The notes below the pieces were generated by a model. It had not been told where the DNA came from. It saw only the letters and a program-made list of their open reading frames with translations, and searched no databases. This document shows positions 21,960 through 29,327 of a stretch of 29,327 nt of DNA, piece after piece. The stretch lies in NCBI GenBank assembly GCA_964469165.1, contig CAYXXZ010000034.1:1-29327 (forward strand), read 5' to 3'. Origin of the DNA: CAYXXZ01 sp964469165. GTDB taxonomy: Bacteria > Pseudomonadota > Gammaproteobacteria > Pseudomonadales > Porticoccaceae. Within the stretch, counting starts at the first letter, position 1. Each line of letters opens with the position of its first letter. The position numbers and the translations under genes were made by a program.

Positions 21960-23681
21960 GTGAGTGCTCCCCCCCAGATTCTGCGCGGTCTGCCGAAGCG
22001 GCTGGTGGCCAACGGACTGATGGAAGAAGGTCAGGCGCTGGACATTGCCGCCCAGTGCCTGGCGAAGAAAGAGTCCATCGTCAAACATCTGGTGGAGCAC
22101 GATATTCTGCCGCCTTCGCTCATTGCCAGTATCGCGTCGTCCGAGTTCGGCGTGCCGTTTTATGATCTGGATGCCCACAATCTCAAGGCCTGCCCCAAGG
22201 ACGTGCTCGACGAGAAGCTGATCAACAAGCATTTTGCGCTGCCGCTGCTCAAGCGCAACAAGCGCCTCTATGTGGCGATCAGCGACCCCACCAACCACTA
22301 TGCGCTCACCGAAATCCGCTTTCAGTCGGGCGTGCCCGTCGAGCCCATCGTGGTGGAGCACGACAAGCTGCTGCGCGCCATAGAGACCTATCTCAGCGAG
22401 AACGAGCAGTCGCTGACCAGCGCGTTGCAGGGGCTGGAGGACGTGACCCTCGACGGCCTCGACGTGGAGTCTTCCGAGAGCCGCTCCAGCGATTTCGAGA
22501 GCGACAAGGACGACGCGCCCATCGTGCGCTATGTGAACAAGGTGCTGCTCGACGCCATCAAGAAGGGTGCGTCGGACATTCACTTCGAGCCCTACGAGAA
22601 AATGTACCGGGTGCGCCTGCGCATCGACGGTATTCTGCACGAAGCCACGCACCCGCCGCCAAGCCTTGCCACGCGCCTGGCAGCGCGCCTCAAGGTGATG
22701 GCGCAGCTGGATATTTCCGAGCGCCGCGTGCCCCAGGATGGCCGCATCAAGCTGCGCATCACGCGCAACAAGGCGATCGACTTCCGGGTCAACACCCTGC
22801 CGACCATGTACGGCGAAAAAATCGTGCTGCGGATTCTCGACTCGTCGCAGGCGCGCCTGGGTATCGATGCCCTGGGTTATGAGGAGGATCAACGCGAGGC
22901 CTACCTCAATACCCTCAAGCAGTCGCAGGGCATGATTCTGGTGACCGGCCCCACCGGCTCGGGCAAAACGGTGTCGCTGTATACCGGGCTTGGCATTCTC
23001 AACACCAGCGAGCTCAACATTTCCACCGCCGAAGACCCGGTGGAGATCAACATGGAAGGCATCAACCAGGTGCAGATCAACAACCGCACCGGTTTCACCT
23101 TTGCCGAGGCGCTGCGCGCCTTCCTGCGCCAAGACCCGGACGTGATCATGGTGGGCGAGATCCGCGACCTGGAAACCGCCGAAATCGCCATCAAGGCGGC
23201 GCAGACCGGGCACCTGGTGCTGTCCACGGTGCACACCAACAACGCGCCCGAAACCCTGACGCGCCTGCTCAACATGGGTGTGCCCGCGTTCAACGTGGCC
23301 ACTTCGGTGAGCCTGATCATCGCCCAGCGCCTGGGACGCAAACTATGCAATTTTTGCAAGGCGCCCTACGAGGATATTCCCGAAGCCATTCTGCGCCAGG
23401 AGGGTTTCGAGCAACTCGGCATTCCCTTCGAGGAACTGACGTTGTTTCACCCGGTGGGCTGCAAGCAGTGCACCAACGGCTATAAAGGACGGACGGGCAT
23501 TTACGAAGTTCTGCGCATGACGCCGACCGTTTCCCGTCTCATCATGGAAGGCGGCAATTCGCTGATGATCGCCCAGAGCGCGCAGGCGGAAGGTTTCCGA
23601 ACCCTGCGCCAGGCAGCCTTGCGCAAGGTTGCCGAGGGCGTCTTCAGTCTTGAAGAGGCCAACCGTATCACTAAGGATTAG
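21960..23681 (+). CDS. pilB: PilB type IV pilus extension ATPase
   Basis: A 573-residue hexameric motor that drives pilus assembly at the inner membrane. An N-terminal MshEN-like region covers about residues 1-150. The ATPase core has Walker A GPTGSGKT (330-337), a Walker B-region motif VGEIRD (398-403) and the His box TGHLVLSTVHTNN. The zinc-binding tetracysteine Cys463, Cys466, Cys501, Cys504 is typical of PilB rather than retraction ATPases. GTG at 21960 follows GAGAGG. pilC begins 4 bp after the stop. It lies divergent from the Rpn gene, with 136 bp between. Confidence 0.97.
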   Translation: MSAPPQILRGLPKRLVANGLMEEGQALDIAAQCLAKKESIVKHLVEHDILPPSLIASIASSEFGVPFYDLDAHNLKACPKDVLDEKLINKHFALPLLKRNKRLYVAISDPTNHYALTEIRFQSGVPVEPIVVEHDKLLRAIETYLSENEQSLTSALQGLEDVTLDGLDVESSESRSSDFESDKDDAPIVRYVNKVLLDAIKKGASDIHFEPYEKMYRVRLRIDGILHEATHPPPSLATRLAARLKVMAQLDISERRVPQDGRIKLRITRNKAIDFRVNTLPTMYGEKIVLRILDSSQARLGIDALGYEEDQREAYLNTLKQSQGMILVTGPTGSGKTVSLYTGLGILNTSELNISTAEDPVEINMEGINQVQINNRTGFTFAEALRAFLRQDPDVIMVGEIRDLETAEIAIKAAQTGHLVLSTVHTNNAPETLTRLLNMGVPAFNVATSVSLIIAQRLGRKLCNFCKAPYEDIPEAILRQEGFEQLGIPFEELTLFHPVGCKQCTNGYKGRTGIYEVLRMTPTVSRLIMEGGNSLMIAQSAQAEGFRTLRQAALRKVAEGVFSLEEANRITKD

Positions 23682-23685
23682 ATTG

Positions 23686-24897
23686 ATGGCTACCTCGAAC
23701 GCAACTATCTATCTCTATAAAGGAAGAAACAAACAGGGCAAAGTCGTGCAGGGCGAAGTGCGCGGCGCCAACACCGCCGCGGTGAAGGCCCAGCTGCGCA
23801 AGCAGGGCATCGCCAACGCCAATGTGCGCAAGAAGCCCAAGCCGCTGTTCAACCGCTCGAAGCCGATCAAGGCCTCGGACATTTCCACCTTCACCCGCCA
23901 GATGGCCACCATGACCAAGGCCGGCGTGCCCCTGGTGCAGAGTTTCGAGATCGTTGCCGAGGGAACCCAGCACGAAAAGATGCGCGAGCTGATCGAGCAG
24001 GTGCGCGAGGATGTGTCCACCGGCCTGGGATTTGCCAGCTCGCTGCGCAAGCACCCGCGCTATTTCGACGACCTGTTCTGCGGCCTGATCGATGCCGGCG
24101 AGCAGTCCGGCGCGCTGGAAACCATGCTCGACCGGGTCGCCACCTACAAGGAAAAGAACGAGGCGCTCAAGGCAAAGATCAAGAAGGCGCTGACCTACCC
24201 GGCTGCGGTGATCGTGGTTGCCATCATCGTTACCGCCATCCTGCTGGTGAAGGTGGTGCCTGTGTTCGCCGAGGTGTTCGCCAATTTCGGCGCGCAGCTG
24301 CCCGCCTTCACGCTGTTCGTGATGAGCATTTCGGAAACCGCGCAAAAGTGGTGGCTGGCGGTGTTGATCGCGGCGATTCTGGCGGTGGTCGGCTTCAAGG
24401 AGGCGCGCACTCGCTACCCGAAATTTTCCGACACCGTCGACAAGCTGACCTTGAAGCTGCCCATTATCGGCAACATCGTGCACGAGGCCATCGTGGCGCG
24501 TTTCGCGCGCACCCTGTCGACCACCTTCGCCGCCGGTGTGCCCTTGATCGATTCTCTGGAGTCCGTGGCCGGCTCGTCGGGCAATGCCGTGTTTCGGGAC
24601 GCCATTCTCACGGTGAAGGACGATGTCTCCACCGGTATTCAGCTCCACACGTCCCTTAAAAACACCGGACTGTTTCCGGTGCTGCTGCTGCAACTGGTCT
24701 CGATAGGCGAGGAGTCCGGCTCGCTCGATGAAATGATGGAGAAGGCCGCGGTTCACTTCGAGGAATCCGTCGACAACCAGGTGGACAACCTCACCGCGCT
24801 GCTCGAACCCTTCATTCTGTCGGTGCTCGCCGTGCTGGTGGGCGGCCTGCTGGTGGCCATGTACCTGCCGATATTCAACCTGGGTGCTGTCATTTGA
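23686..24897 (+). CDS. pilC: PilC inner-membrane platform protein
   Basis: A 403-residue GspF/PilC family protein that couples PilB to pilin polymerisation. I chose ATG 23686 (MATSNATIYLYKGRNKQGK), which gives the usual N-terminus. A frame extension into pilB has no support. Two copies of the T2SSF domain are evident, starting around DISTFTRQMATMTKAGVPLVQ and IVARFARTLSTTFAAGVPLID. Each ends near a membrane helix (about residues 165-190, 215-240 and 375-400). The stop codon overlaps the pilD ATG in TGATG, showing coupled translation. Confidence 0.97.
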   Translation: MATSNATIYLYKGRNKQGKVVQGEVRGANTAAVKAQLRKQGIANANVRKKPKPLFNRSKPIKASDISTFTRQMATMTKAGVPLVQSFEIVAEGTQHEKMRELIEQVREDVSTGLGFASSLRKHPRYFDDLFCGLIDAGEQSGALETMLDRVATYKEKNEALKAKIKKALTYPAAVIVVAIIVTAILLVKVVPVFAEVFANFGAQLPAFTLFVMSISETAQKWWLAVLIAAILAVVGFKEARTRYPKFSDTVDKLTLKLPIIGNIVHEAIVARFARTLSTTFAAGVPLIDSLESVAGSSGNAVFRDAILTVKDDVSTGIQLHTSLKNTGLFPVLLLQLVSIGEESGSLDEMMEKAAVHFEESVDNQVDNLTALLEPFILSVLAVLVGGLLVAMYLPIFNLGAVI

Positions 24898-25742
24898 TGG
24901 ATATCGGTAACGCTGCCCTGTACGGGCTGGCACTGGTCATCGGCCTGTGTGTCGGCAGTTTTCTCAATGTGGTGATCTACCGCCTGCCCCTGCAGATGCA
25001 GGCGGGCTGGCGGCGCGATTCACGGGATTTTCTCGGGCTGGCGCCCGAGGACGACAACGGCGAACGCTTCAATATTGCGTTTCCCGCGTCTCACTGCACC
25101 AATTGTCGCAAGCCGCTGCGGCTTTGGCACAACATTCCGCTGTTCAGTTATTTATTGTTGCGCGGGCGTTGCAAATATTGCCGGGAGCCGATTTCCCTGC
25201 AGTATCCGCTGGTGGAGGTAGCCGCCGCTGCCATTTTCGTTTTTTTCGTTCATTGCTACGGGCTGAGTACACAAGCCTTCTTTGCGATTCTGTTTTCGCT
25301 CATGTTGCTGGCACTGACCGGCATCGATATCAAAACCCAATTGCTGCCGGACAGCCTCACCTATCCCCTGCTGTGGCTCGGCCTGCTGGTGAATTTGAAT
25401 GGCATGTTCGCTCCCCTTGAAAGCGCGGTCATCGGCGCGCTGGCGGGCTACCTGTCGCTGTGGTCGGTGTACTGGCTGTTCAAGCTGCTCACCGGCAAGG
25501 AAGGCATGGGGCACGGCGATTTCAAATTGCTCGCCGCCCTTGGCGCCTGGCTCGGCTGGCAGCAACTTCCCTTTATCATTTTGCTGTCGTCACTGAGCGG
25601 CGCGCTGATCGGCATCGCCCTGGTGATCGCACTCGGCCGCGACAGGCACATTCCCATCGCTTTTGGGCCCTACCTCGCCCTGGGCGGGTGGATTGCGCTG
25701 GTATGGGGCGACGCGTGGGTGGCGCGGTATTTGGGGATTTAG
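24897..25742 (+). CDS. pilD: PilD prepilin peptidase / N-methyltransferase
   Basis: A 281-residue bifunctional aspartyl protease that cleaves leader peptides of PilA and the minor pilins and methylates the new N-terminus. The cytoplasmic zinc tetracysteine is Cys67, Cys70, Cys92, Cys95 (CTNCRKPL and CKYC). The catalytic aspartates are Asp144 (TGIDIKTQLLPD) and Asp208 (GHGDFKLLAALG), the standard GxGD-type pair. About eight membrane helices are visible. ATG 24897 overlaps the pilC stop. A TTG one codon earlier is less likely. It serves the prepilins at 18.0 and 26.9-29.3 kb. Confidence 0.97.
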   Translation: MDIGNAALYGLALVIGLCVGSFLNVVIYRLPLQMQAGWRRDSRDFLGLAPEDDNGERFNIAFPASHCTNCRKPLRLWHNIPLFSYLLLRGRCKYCREPISLQYPLVEVAAAAIFVFFVHCYGLSTQAFFAILFSLMLLALTGIDIKTQLLPDSLTYPLLWLGLLVNLNGMFAPLESAVIGALAGYLSLWSVYWLFKLLTGKEGMGHGDFKLLAALGAWLGWQQLPFIILLSSLSGALIGIALVIALGRDRHIPIAFGPYLALGGWIALVWGDAWVARYLGI

Positions 25743-26012
25743 AGCTGTAAGCCACAAGCTATACACAGTGGTCAGAAATTTAGGCTTGTTGATTCTCAGC
25801 GCATACCGTAGGGGCAATTCATGAATTGCCCCTACACGCCCGGGAGAACCGCGATAAACGAAATGCCCAGGGCAACGACCATCGAATCGCCCCTACACAC
25901 GCGGGAAAACCGGGCTGAGGCAACGTGAAGATCATGGCAAAGTCCAGAACCCGGGTTTTCTGGCTTATAGCTCAAATGGCTGAAACAAAAATATGACACC
26001 AGGTAATCGTAC
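25743..26012. other. Intergenic region with repeats
   Basis: This holds no gene. It contains a 28-bp palindrome (25808-25835), a degenerate half-copy near 25888-25910 with the same flanking ACACACGCGGGAAAACC, and short GCTTATAGCT-type repeats at each end. The last bases supply the AGGTAA ribosome binding site of coaE. Confidence 0.7.
25808..25835. repeat. 28-bp perfect palindrome, copy 5
   Basis: Same sequence as in the broken Rpn copies (half-site GTAGGGGCAATTCA), but here free-standing between pilD and coaE. The element therefore exists independently of the Rpn modules. Confidence 0.95.
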
Positions 26013-26612
26013 ATGTATGTAGTGGGTTTGACAGGCGGCATAGGCAGCGGCAAAAGTGCCGTGGGCAATTGTTTTCGCGAGTTGGGCATCAAGGTGGTGG
26101 ACGCGGATCAGATGTCGCGCCGCGTCGTCGAACCCGGCATGCCCGCGTTGGCGGAGATCGCCCGTCATTTCGGGGACGAGATATTGCTTGCCGACGGCGC
26201 CCTGAACCGCGCGCTGCTGCGGGAAAAGGTTTTCGACAACGAGGCTGAAAGGCTGTGGCTGGAAGCGCTGCTGCATCCGTTGATCAAGGACGCCACGCGC
26301 CAGGAACTGGAGTCCGCCACCAGCCCCTACGCGGTGCTGGAATCGCCATTGCTGCTGGAAATGGGCCAGAAGGCGACCATCGACCGGCTGCTGGTGGTGG
26401 ACGTGCCCGTCGAGGTGCAGGTGGAGCGGGCGTGCCGCAGAGACAACAATGGCGAAGCGCAGATTCGCGCCATCATCGCCGCGCAGATCAGCCGGGAAGA
26501 ACGCCTGGCCCAGGCCGACGACGTGATCGACAACACCTGCCCGGTCACGGCACTGCCGGAGAAAGTGGCACAGCTCCATGCCCGCTATCTTGAACTGGCG
26601 GCCAATGCGTAG
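26013..26612 (+). CDS. coaE: Dephospho-CoA kinase
   Basis: Phosphorylates dephospho-CoA at the ribose 3' position, the last step of coenzyme A synthesis. The 199-residue product is normal length. The P-loop GLTGGIGSGKSAV lies at residues 5-17. VVDADQMSRRVVEPG follows as in the family, then HPLIKDATRQEL, VLESPLLLEMG and VDVPVEVQVERACRRDNN. It lies downstream of pilD, as in Pseudomonas, separated by a repeat-containing 270-bp gap. Confidence 0.97.
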   Translation: MYVVGLTGGIGSGKSAVGNCFRELGIKVVDADQMSRRVVEPGMPALAEIARHFGDEILLADGALNRALLREKVFDNEAERLWLEALLHPLIKDATRQELESATSPYAVLESPLLLEMGQKATIDRLLVVDVPVEVQVERACRRDNNGEAQIRAIIAAQISREERLAQADDVIDNTCPVTALPEKVAQLHARYLELAANA

Positions 26613-26636
26613 GGTGACGAGGAATACCCCAGGGAC

Positions 26637-26668
26637 TGTTGGTGGGCAGAAAAGCGCTGCCCGCCCTA
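26637..26668. repeat. Dispersed intergenic repeat
   Basis: GGTGGGCAGAAAAGCGCTGC-type element between coaE and yacG. Related copies lie near 10799-10828 and 12071-12106. Confidence 0.75.
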
Positions 26669-26684
26669 CCAAGCGAGTCAGGCG

Positions 26685-26879
26685 ATGAACGACATCAATA
26701 CCCGTAAACTGCACTGCCCCACCTGCGGCAAGGTAGTACTGTGGAACGATGATTTCCCGTTCCGTCCGTTCTGCAGCAAACGCTGTCAGCTCATCGACTT
26801 TGGCGAGTGGGCGGGCGAAAAGCACAGCATTCCCGGTGAGCCCACGCCGGACGCGGACCAGAACGACGAGTTCGAATAA
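26685..26879 (+). CDS. yacG: YacG DNA gyrase inhibitor, zinc protein
   Basis: A 64-residue zinc-ribbon protein that binds GyrB and inhibits DNA gyrase in E. coli. The four zinc ligands are Cys11, Cys14, Cys30 and Cys34 (CPTCGK and FCSKRCQ), followed by IDFGEWAGEKHSIPG, a strongly conserved segment. The tail is acidic. The coaE-yacG neighbourhood is standard in gammaproteobacteria. It converges with the pilE gene, with only 9 bp between the stop codons. Confidence 0.96.
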   Translation: MNDINTRKLHCPTCGKVVLWNDDFPFRPFCSKRCQLIDFGEWAGEKHSIPGEPTPDADQNDEFE

Positions 26880-26881
26880 GT

Positions 26882-26895
26882 CCGCTAGCTAGCGG
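26882..26895. terminator. Palindrome at the yacG/pilE convergent junction
   Basis: CCGCTAGCTAGCGG, a perfect 14-bp palindrome spanning the stop codon of pilE just after the yacG stop. No T-run follows on either strand, so a bidirectional terminator role is only possible. Confidence 0.35.
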
Positions 26896-27308
26896 CTCCA
26901 GCACGCTTTGGGTGTTTTCGCGCCGCGCGGGTTTTCGCCGTCGACGGCGATCGTCAGTTTTTCGCAGGATACCTCTCCCACCCGGTCGGACGCCTGATCT
27001 CCCGCAGCGCTGGCGCTGAGGGTGTAGCCCGTCGCCGAGATGTCTTCTTCATCGAGCGCGATATCGTAATGGCCGTCCAATGATGTGCTGGCGCCAAAGC
27101 CGATCTCTGCCAATGTGCCGTAAGCGGGATTGCTGGCGCGGTGTTTTTCCTGGAGAAGCTGAACGGCCAGCAATGCGTCCATGGCGTCGGCGCGCCTGGC
27201 CTTGCGCACGTAGCCCTGGTAGGAGGGCAGCGCCAGTGCCGCCAGGATGGCGACCACCACCAGCGCCACCATCAATTCGAGCAACGTAAATCCCTTCGCA
27301 GCTTTCAT
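26889..27308 (-). CDS. pilE: Minor pilin PilE
   Basis: A 139-residue prepilin with a 6-residue leader (MKAAKG), cleaved before Phe, Glu at mature position 5 and the helix LMVALVVVAILAALALPSYQGYVRKARRADA. The YxxYVRKARRADA sequence and two C-terminal cysteines (115 and 136, in VSCEKLTI and PKACW) match PilE-type minor pilins. These join PilV, PilW, PilX, FimU and PilY1 in the priming complex. The gene is 18 bp downstream of the pilV-like gene in one operon. Confidence 0.93.
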   Translation of the reverse strand: MKAAKGFTLLELMVALVVVAILAALALPSYQGYVRKARRADAMDALLAVQLLQEKHRASNPAYGTLAEIGFGASTSLDGHYDIALDEEDISATGYTLSASAAGDQASDRVGEVSCEKLTIAVDGENPRGAKTPKACWSR

Positions 27309-27326
27309 GACTTTTCCCGCCTTCTG

Positions 27327-28277
27327 TCAACAATCGTCCGGGTACTGGGCAGCGCTGATCACAATGGCGCTGTCGTTGCCGGTGAGGTTGCTGTAAGCCA
27401 GCGACACCGACCCAGGGCCAACCGTTGGCACAGCCTTGCTGTTGTCAACGCCACAGAGCACAGCATTACTGCGCAGCATCACATTGCCCGACCACCCCGA
27501 TGAGAGTTCGTTGAACGACACCCGGCAGCTGAAAGCGCGGGCGTCGCTTTCGATGACGCATTCTCCGTACTGTGCCGACTCGGTCACGACGCTCAACAGC
27601 ACCGCATTCGCCGGCGAGCCCGACGACAGGCGTCCGGCGATGCGCACGCTCTTGAGTGTCACGTCCGGGGCCTCGTCATCGCCGCCGTTTTCGTCATCGC
27701 CCTCATCTTCGGGATCGTCATCGCCGTCGCCGCCCTCCTCGCCAGGCGGTTCAGCGCTGCTCCCGGCAGGGGGCAACCAGCTGTTGATGTCGTCGGGGCT
27801 GATGGCAACGTCCGTCACCCAGGTGAAAAGCGCGTTCATACTGGCGACGGCAGCGCCCGGAGAAGCCGCCGACACCAGTGCGGCTTGCTGCACGGTGCCA
27901 GCCCTGTCGTGCCAGGACACAGTGACCGCGGCGTGGTGCAGCGCTGGCAGCGCGCCGCCCGTCAGTTGCCAGCAGCGCTCGAACCTGAGGGTTTGCCCGG
28001 CAACGGCATCACAGCCGTTACCCGCGGAGAAATCCTCGCCGCCGTTTCGCAGGATCTGAATTTTTTCCTCGGCCAGCGCCATGGCCTCGGCGCGGGTGCG
28101 GGCTTCCGCCACGCTGACCTGAACCGCGCCGTGAAAACCGAGCAGGGCGACGATGCCGAGGGCGAGAACCAGAAATGCCACCAGCGCCTCGATCAGCACC
28201 ATGCCACCTTGGCCGACGGGTCCGCGCTGTTCGTGGCAGACGCCGGTGGCGAGACGCCCCGCGTTATCAGTAGTCAT
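27327..28277 (-). CDS. pilV: PilV-like minor pilin with acidic linker and extra C-terminal domain
   Basis: A 316-residue protein starting at ATG 28277, which overlaps the upstream stop by 11 nt. A long leader ends at Gly25, followed by MVLIEALVAFLVLALGIVALLGFHG with Glu at mature position 5, the PilV-type sequence. A pilin-like region extends to about residue 150. Residues 173-205 form an extremely acidic Gly/Asp/Glu linker (EEGGDGDDDPEDEGDDENGG). A second domain of about 110 residues with cysteines follows (YGECVIES, AFSCRV, NAVLCGVD, PDDC). Ordinary PilV proteins are about half this length. The domain probably projects from the pilus tip, and the acidic linker may bind calcium. Confidence 0.85.
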   Translation of the reverse strand: MTTDNAGRLATGVCHEQRGPVGQGGMVLIEALVAFLVLALGIVALLGFHGAVQVSVAEARTRAEAMALAEEKIQILRNGGEDFSAGNGCDAVAGQTLRFERCWQLTGGALPALHHAAVTVSWHDRAGTVQQAALVSAASPGAAVASMNALFTWVTDVAISPDDINSWLPPAGSSAEPPGEEGGDGDDDPEDEGDDENGGDDEAPDVTLKSVRIAGRLSSGSPANAVLLSVVTESAQYGECVIESDARAFSCRVSFNELSSGWSGNVMLRSNAVLCGVDNSKAVPTVGPGSVSLAYSNLTGNDSAIVISAAQYPDDC

Positions 28278-29327
28278 GCCATGACCCCGGCGCAACGAAT
28301 ATTCGGGTTACGCCCGCCACCGGGCTGCCGTGGGTGGCGTCGTTGTCGGCGTGCGCGTAATCCAGCTGCGCGGCCACCAGCACCGTATGTTGCGCAAGCC
28401 CTGCGAAATCGCCCGCTTTCGCCAGGGTGCCGTGAACCTGGCCACCACCCCAGCCCAGGCCTGCGCAATCGTCTTTTTCCACATACACCAGGCCGTGAAT
28501 GTGTACGCCCTCGGCCAGGGTCGGACAGCCCACGGACGCGTCGAAGAACAGAATCACAGGATCCTGTTCGCTGCCAGCCTCGCCGCTGAAATCCGCGGGC
28601 AGGCTCGCCCGCCAGATGCCATCGCTCCAGGGCGGCTGCTCCGCATAGCGGGGATAGCCGTTGTCGACCACCAGAACACGACCGGGGTGCAGGCGCTCCA
28701 GGGCGTGAAGGTCCGCCTTGCTGGCGCTGCCGAAGATCACCTGCCAGAGCGGCTGCGCGACCACCAGCGCCGTTCTGAATTCGCCCCCGGCCGCAAGCAG
28801 CGCTGTGGGGCTGCCGCATTCGCCGCTGCGCTCACAAAGAAGCGATTGCGCGGGCAGATGGGCGACATCGAGACAGTCGGCAAGCTCGGCGCCGCTCGCC
28901 AGCCCCTGAGTGGTACCGAGCGCGCCGCTGCCGGCGTCGTGCACGATCCGCAGCCCACCACTGGCGCTAGCAGCGATGCAGTTCTCGATGATCAACGGCG
29001 GGCCGGAAAAGATACCCCGCCTGTGCGGATCGCTGGTGGCGCCGAAGATACTGGCATAGCCCACCATGACATCCTGGGTAACGGTTTTGGTGACATGCGA
29101 ATCGGCGGCACCCCGAGCGGTGGCCGCGACGCGGATGGCGATGGGCGGGCCGCCCACTTGCACATGAAAAGGGGTCAACAGGCGGTAGGCGACCTGGTGT
29201 TGATAGCTGTCTGCCATCATCTGCGCGGCCTGCAGCGCCGGCGTCAGGCCGTCCGCATGAGAGTCGAGACGTGCGCCCGGGCCGGCGCCACTGCCGGTGT
29301 TCTGCCAGTGCAGATCGTGCCAGTGGT
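28267..29327 (-). CDS. PilX-like minor pilin-associated protein (5' end outside window)
   Basis: The frame is open from the window edge to the stop at 28267, 353 codons, so the N-terminus with any prepilin helix is not seen. The position upstream of pilV and pilE, the sequence QPLWQVIFGSASKADLHAL, and paired cysteines (LLCERSGECGS, VGCPTL, DDCAGLG) are consistent with a large PilX-type protein. I cannot confirm the family without the N-terminus. An internal ATG at 29220 is unlikely to be the start, because codons before it (HWHDLHWQNTG and beyond) look native. Confidence 0.55.
   Translation of the reverse strand, partial: HWHDLHWQNTGSGAGPGARLDSHADGLTPALQAAQMMADSYQHQVAYRLLTPFHVQVGGPPIAIRVAATARGAADSHVTKTVTQDVMVGYASIFGATSDPHRRGIFSGPPLIIENCIAASASGGLRIVHDAGSGALGTTQGLASGAELADCLDVAHLPAQSLLCERSGECGSPTALLAAGGEFRTALVVAQPLWQVIFGSASKADLHALERLHPGRVLVVDNGYPRYAEQPPWSDGIWRASLPADFSGEAGSEQDPVILFFDASVGCPTLAEGVHIHGLVYVEKDDCAGLGWGGGQVHGTLAKAGDFAGLAQHTVLVAAQLDYAHADNDATHGSPVAGVTRIFVAPGSWHDY

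Overview
The window comes from a GC-rich gammaproteobacterium. I cannot name the genus. The left end carries groES-groEL with fxsA and the peptidoglycan-recycling set ampG, ampE, ampD, followed by nadC. The right end carries pilB-pilC-pilD-coaE-yacG and a minor-pilin cluster. From memory, ampE-ampD-nadC-pilA-pilBCD-coaE-yacG is the order of the Pseudomonas type IV pilus locus, so the backbone is a conserved locus that has been opened up by about 15 kb between nadC and pilB.

Layout: 1-6.7 kb, leftward housekeeping genes, with a clear sigma-32 promoter for groESL and an array of 51-bp tandem repeats between nadC and ampD. 6.9-10.75 kb, a complete-looking decaprenyl-phosphoryl-D-arabinofuranose (DPA) cluster: a divergent PAP2 phosphatase and a UbiA-type phosphoribosyltransferase leftward, GtrA, DprE1 and DprE2 rightward. 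This is the gene set mycobacteria use to make the lipid arabinose donor. 11.07-14.4 kb, an intact Rpn-type PD-(D/E)XK nuclease gene and two broken relatives. 14.57-18.37 kb, an AT-richer island with pilA (sigma-54-like promoter), a terminator, a GT87-family membrane glycosyltransferase, a small membrane ORF and an AftB-like membrane glycosyltransferase. 18.5-21.8 kb, REP repeats, a DUF2283 ORF, two more broken Rpn copies and an intact YhgA-type Rpn gene. 21.96-26.9 kb, pilBCD, coaE and yacG. 26.9-29.3 kb, leftward minor pilin genes pilE, a pilV with an unusual acidic linker, and a partial PilX-like gene.

How it fits together: the DPA genes would make a lipid-linked D-arabinofuranose donor, and the two GT-C enzymes just downstream of pilA would transfer arabinose to the pilin. 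This matches D-Araf-modified pilins known from some Pseudomonas aeruginosa strains. The pilA-glycosyltransferase island is flanked by inverted, about 1.1-kb Rpn modules, which could allow inversion or cassette exchange.

The second theme is the Rpn family. Every Rpn copy that keeps its C-terminus (two intact, three broken) has an internal ATG behind a Shine-Dalgarno sequence, encoding a 77-81 residue C-terminal product. That is the architecture of the intragenic antitoxins described for E. coli rpn genes. In the three broken copies a palindrome-bearing segment, exactly 123 nt from stop to stop in each, has replaced the nuclease active site while the C-terminal frame stays open.
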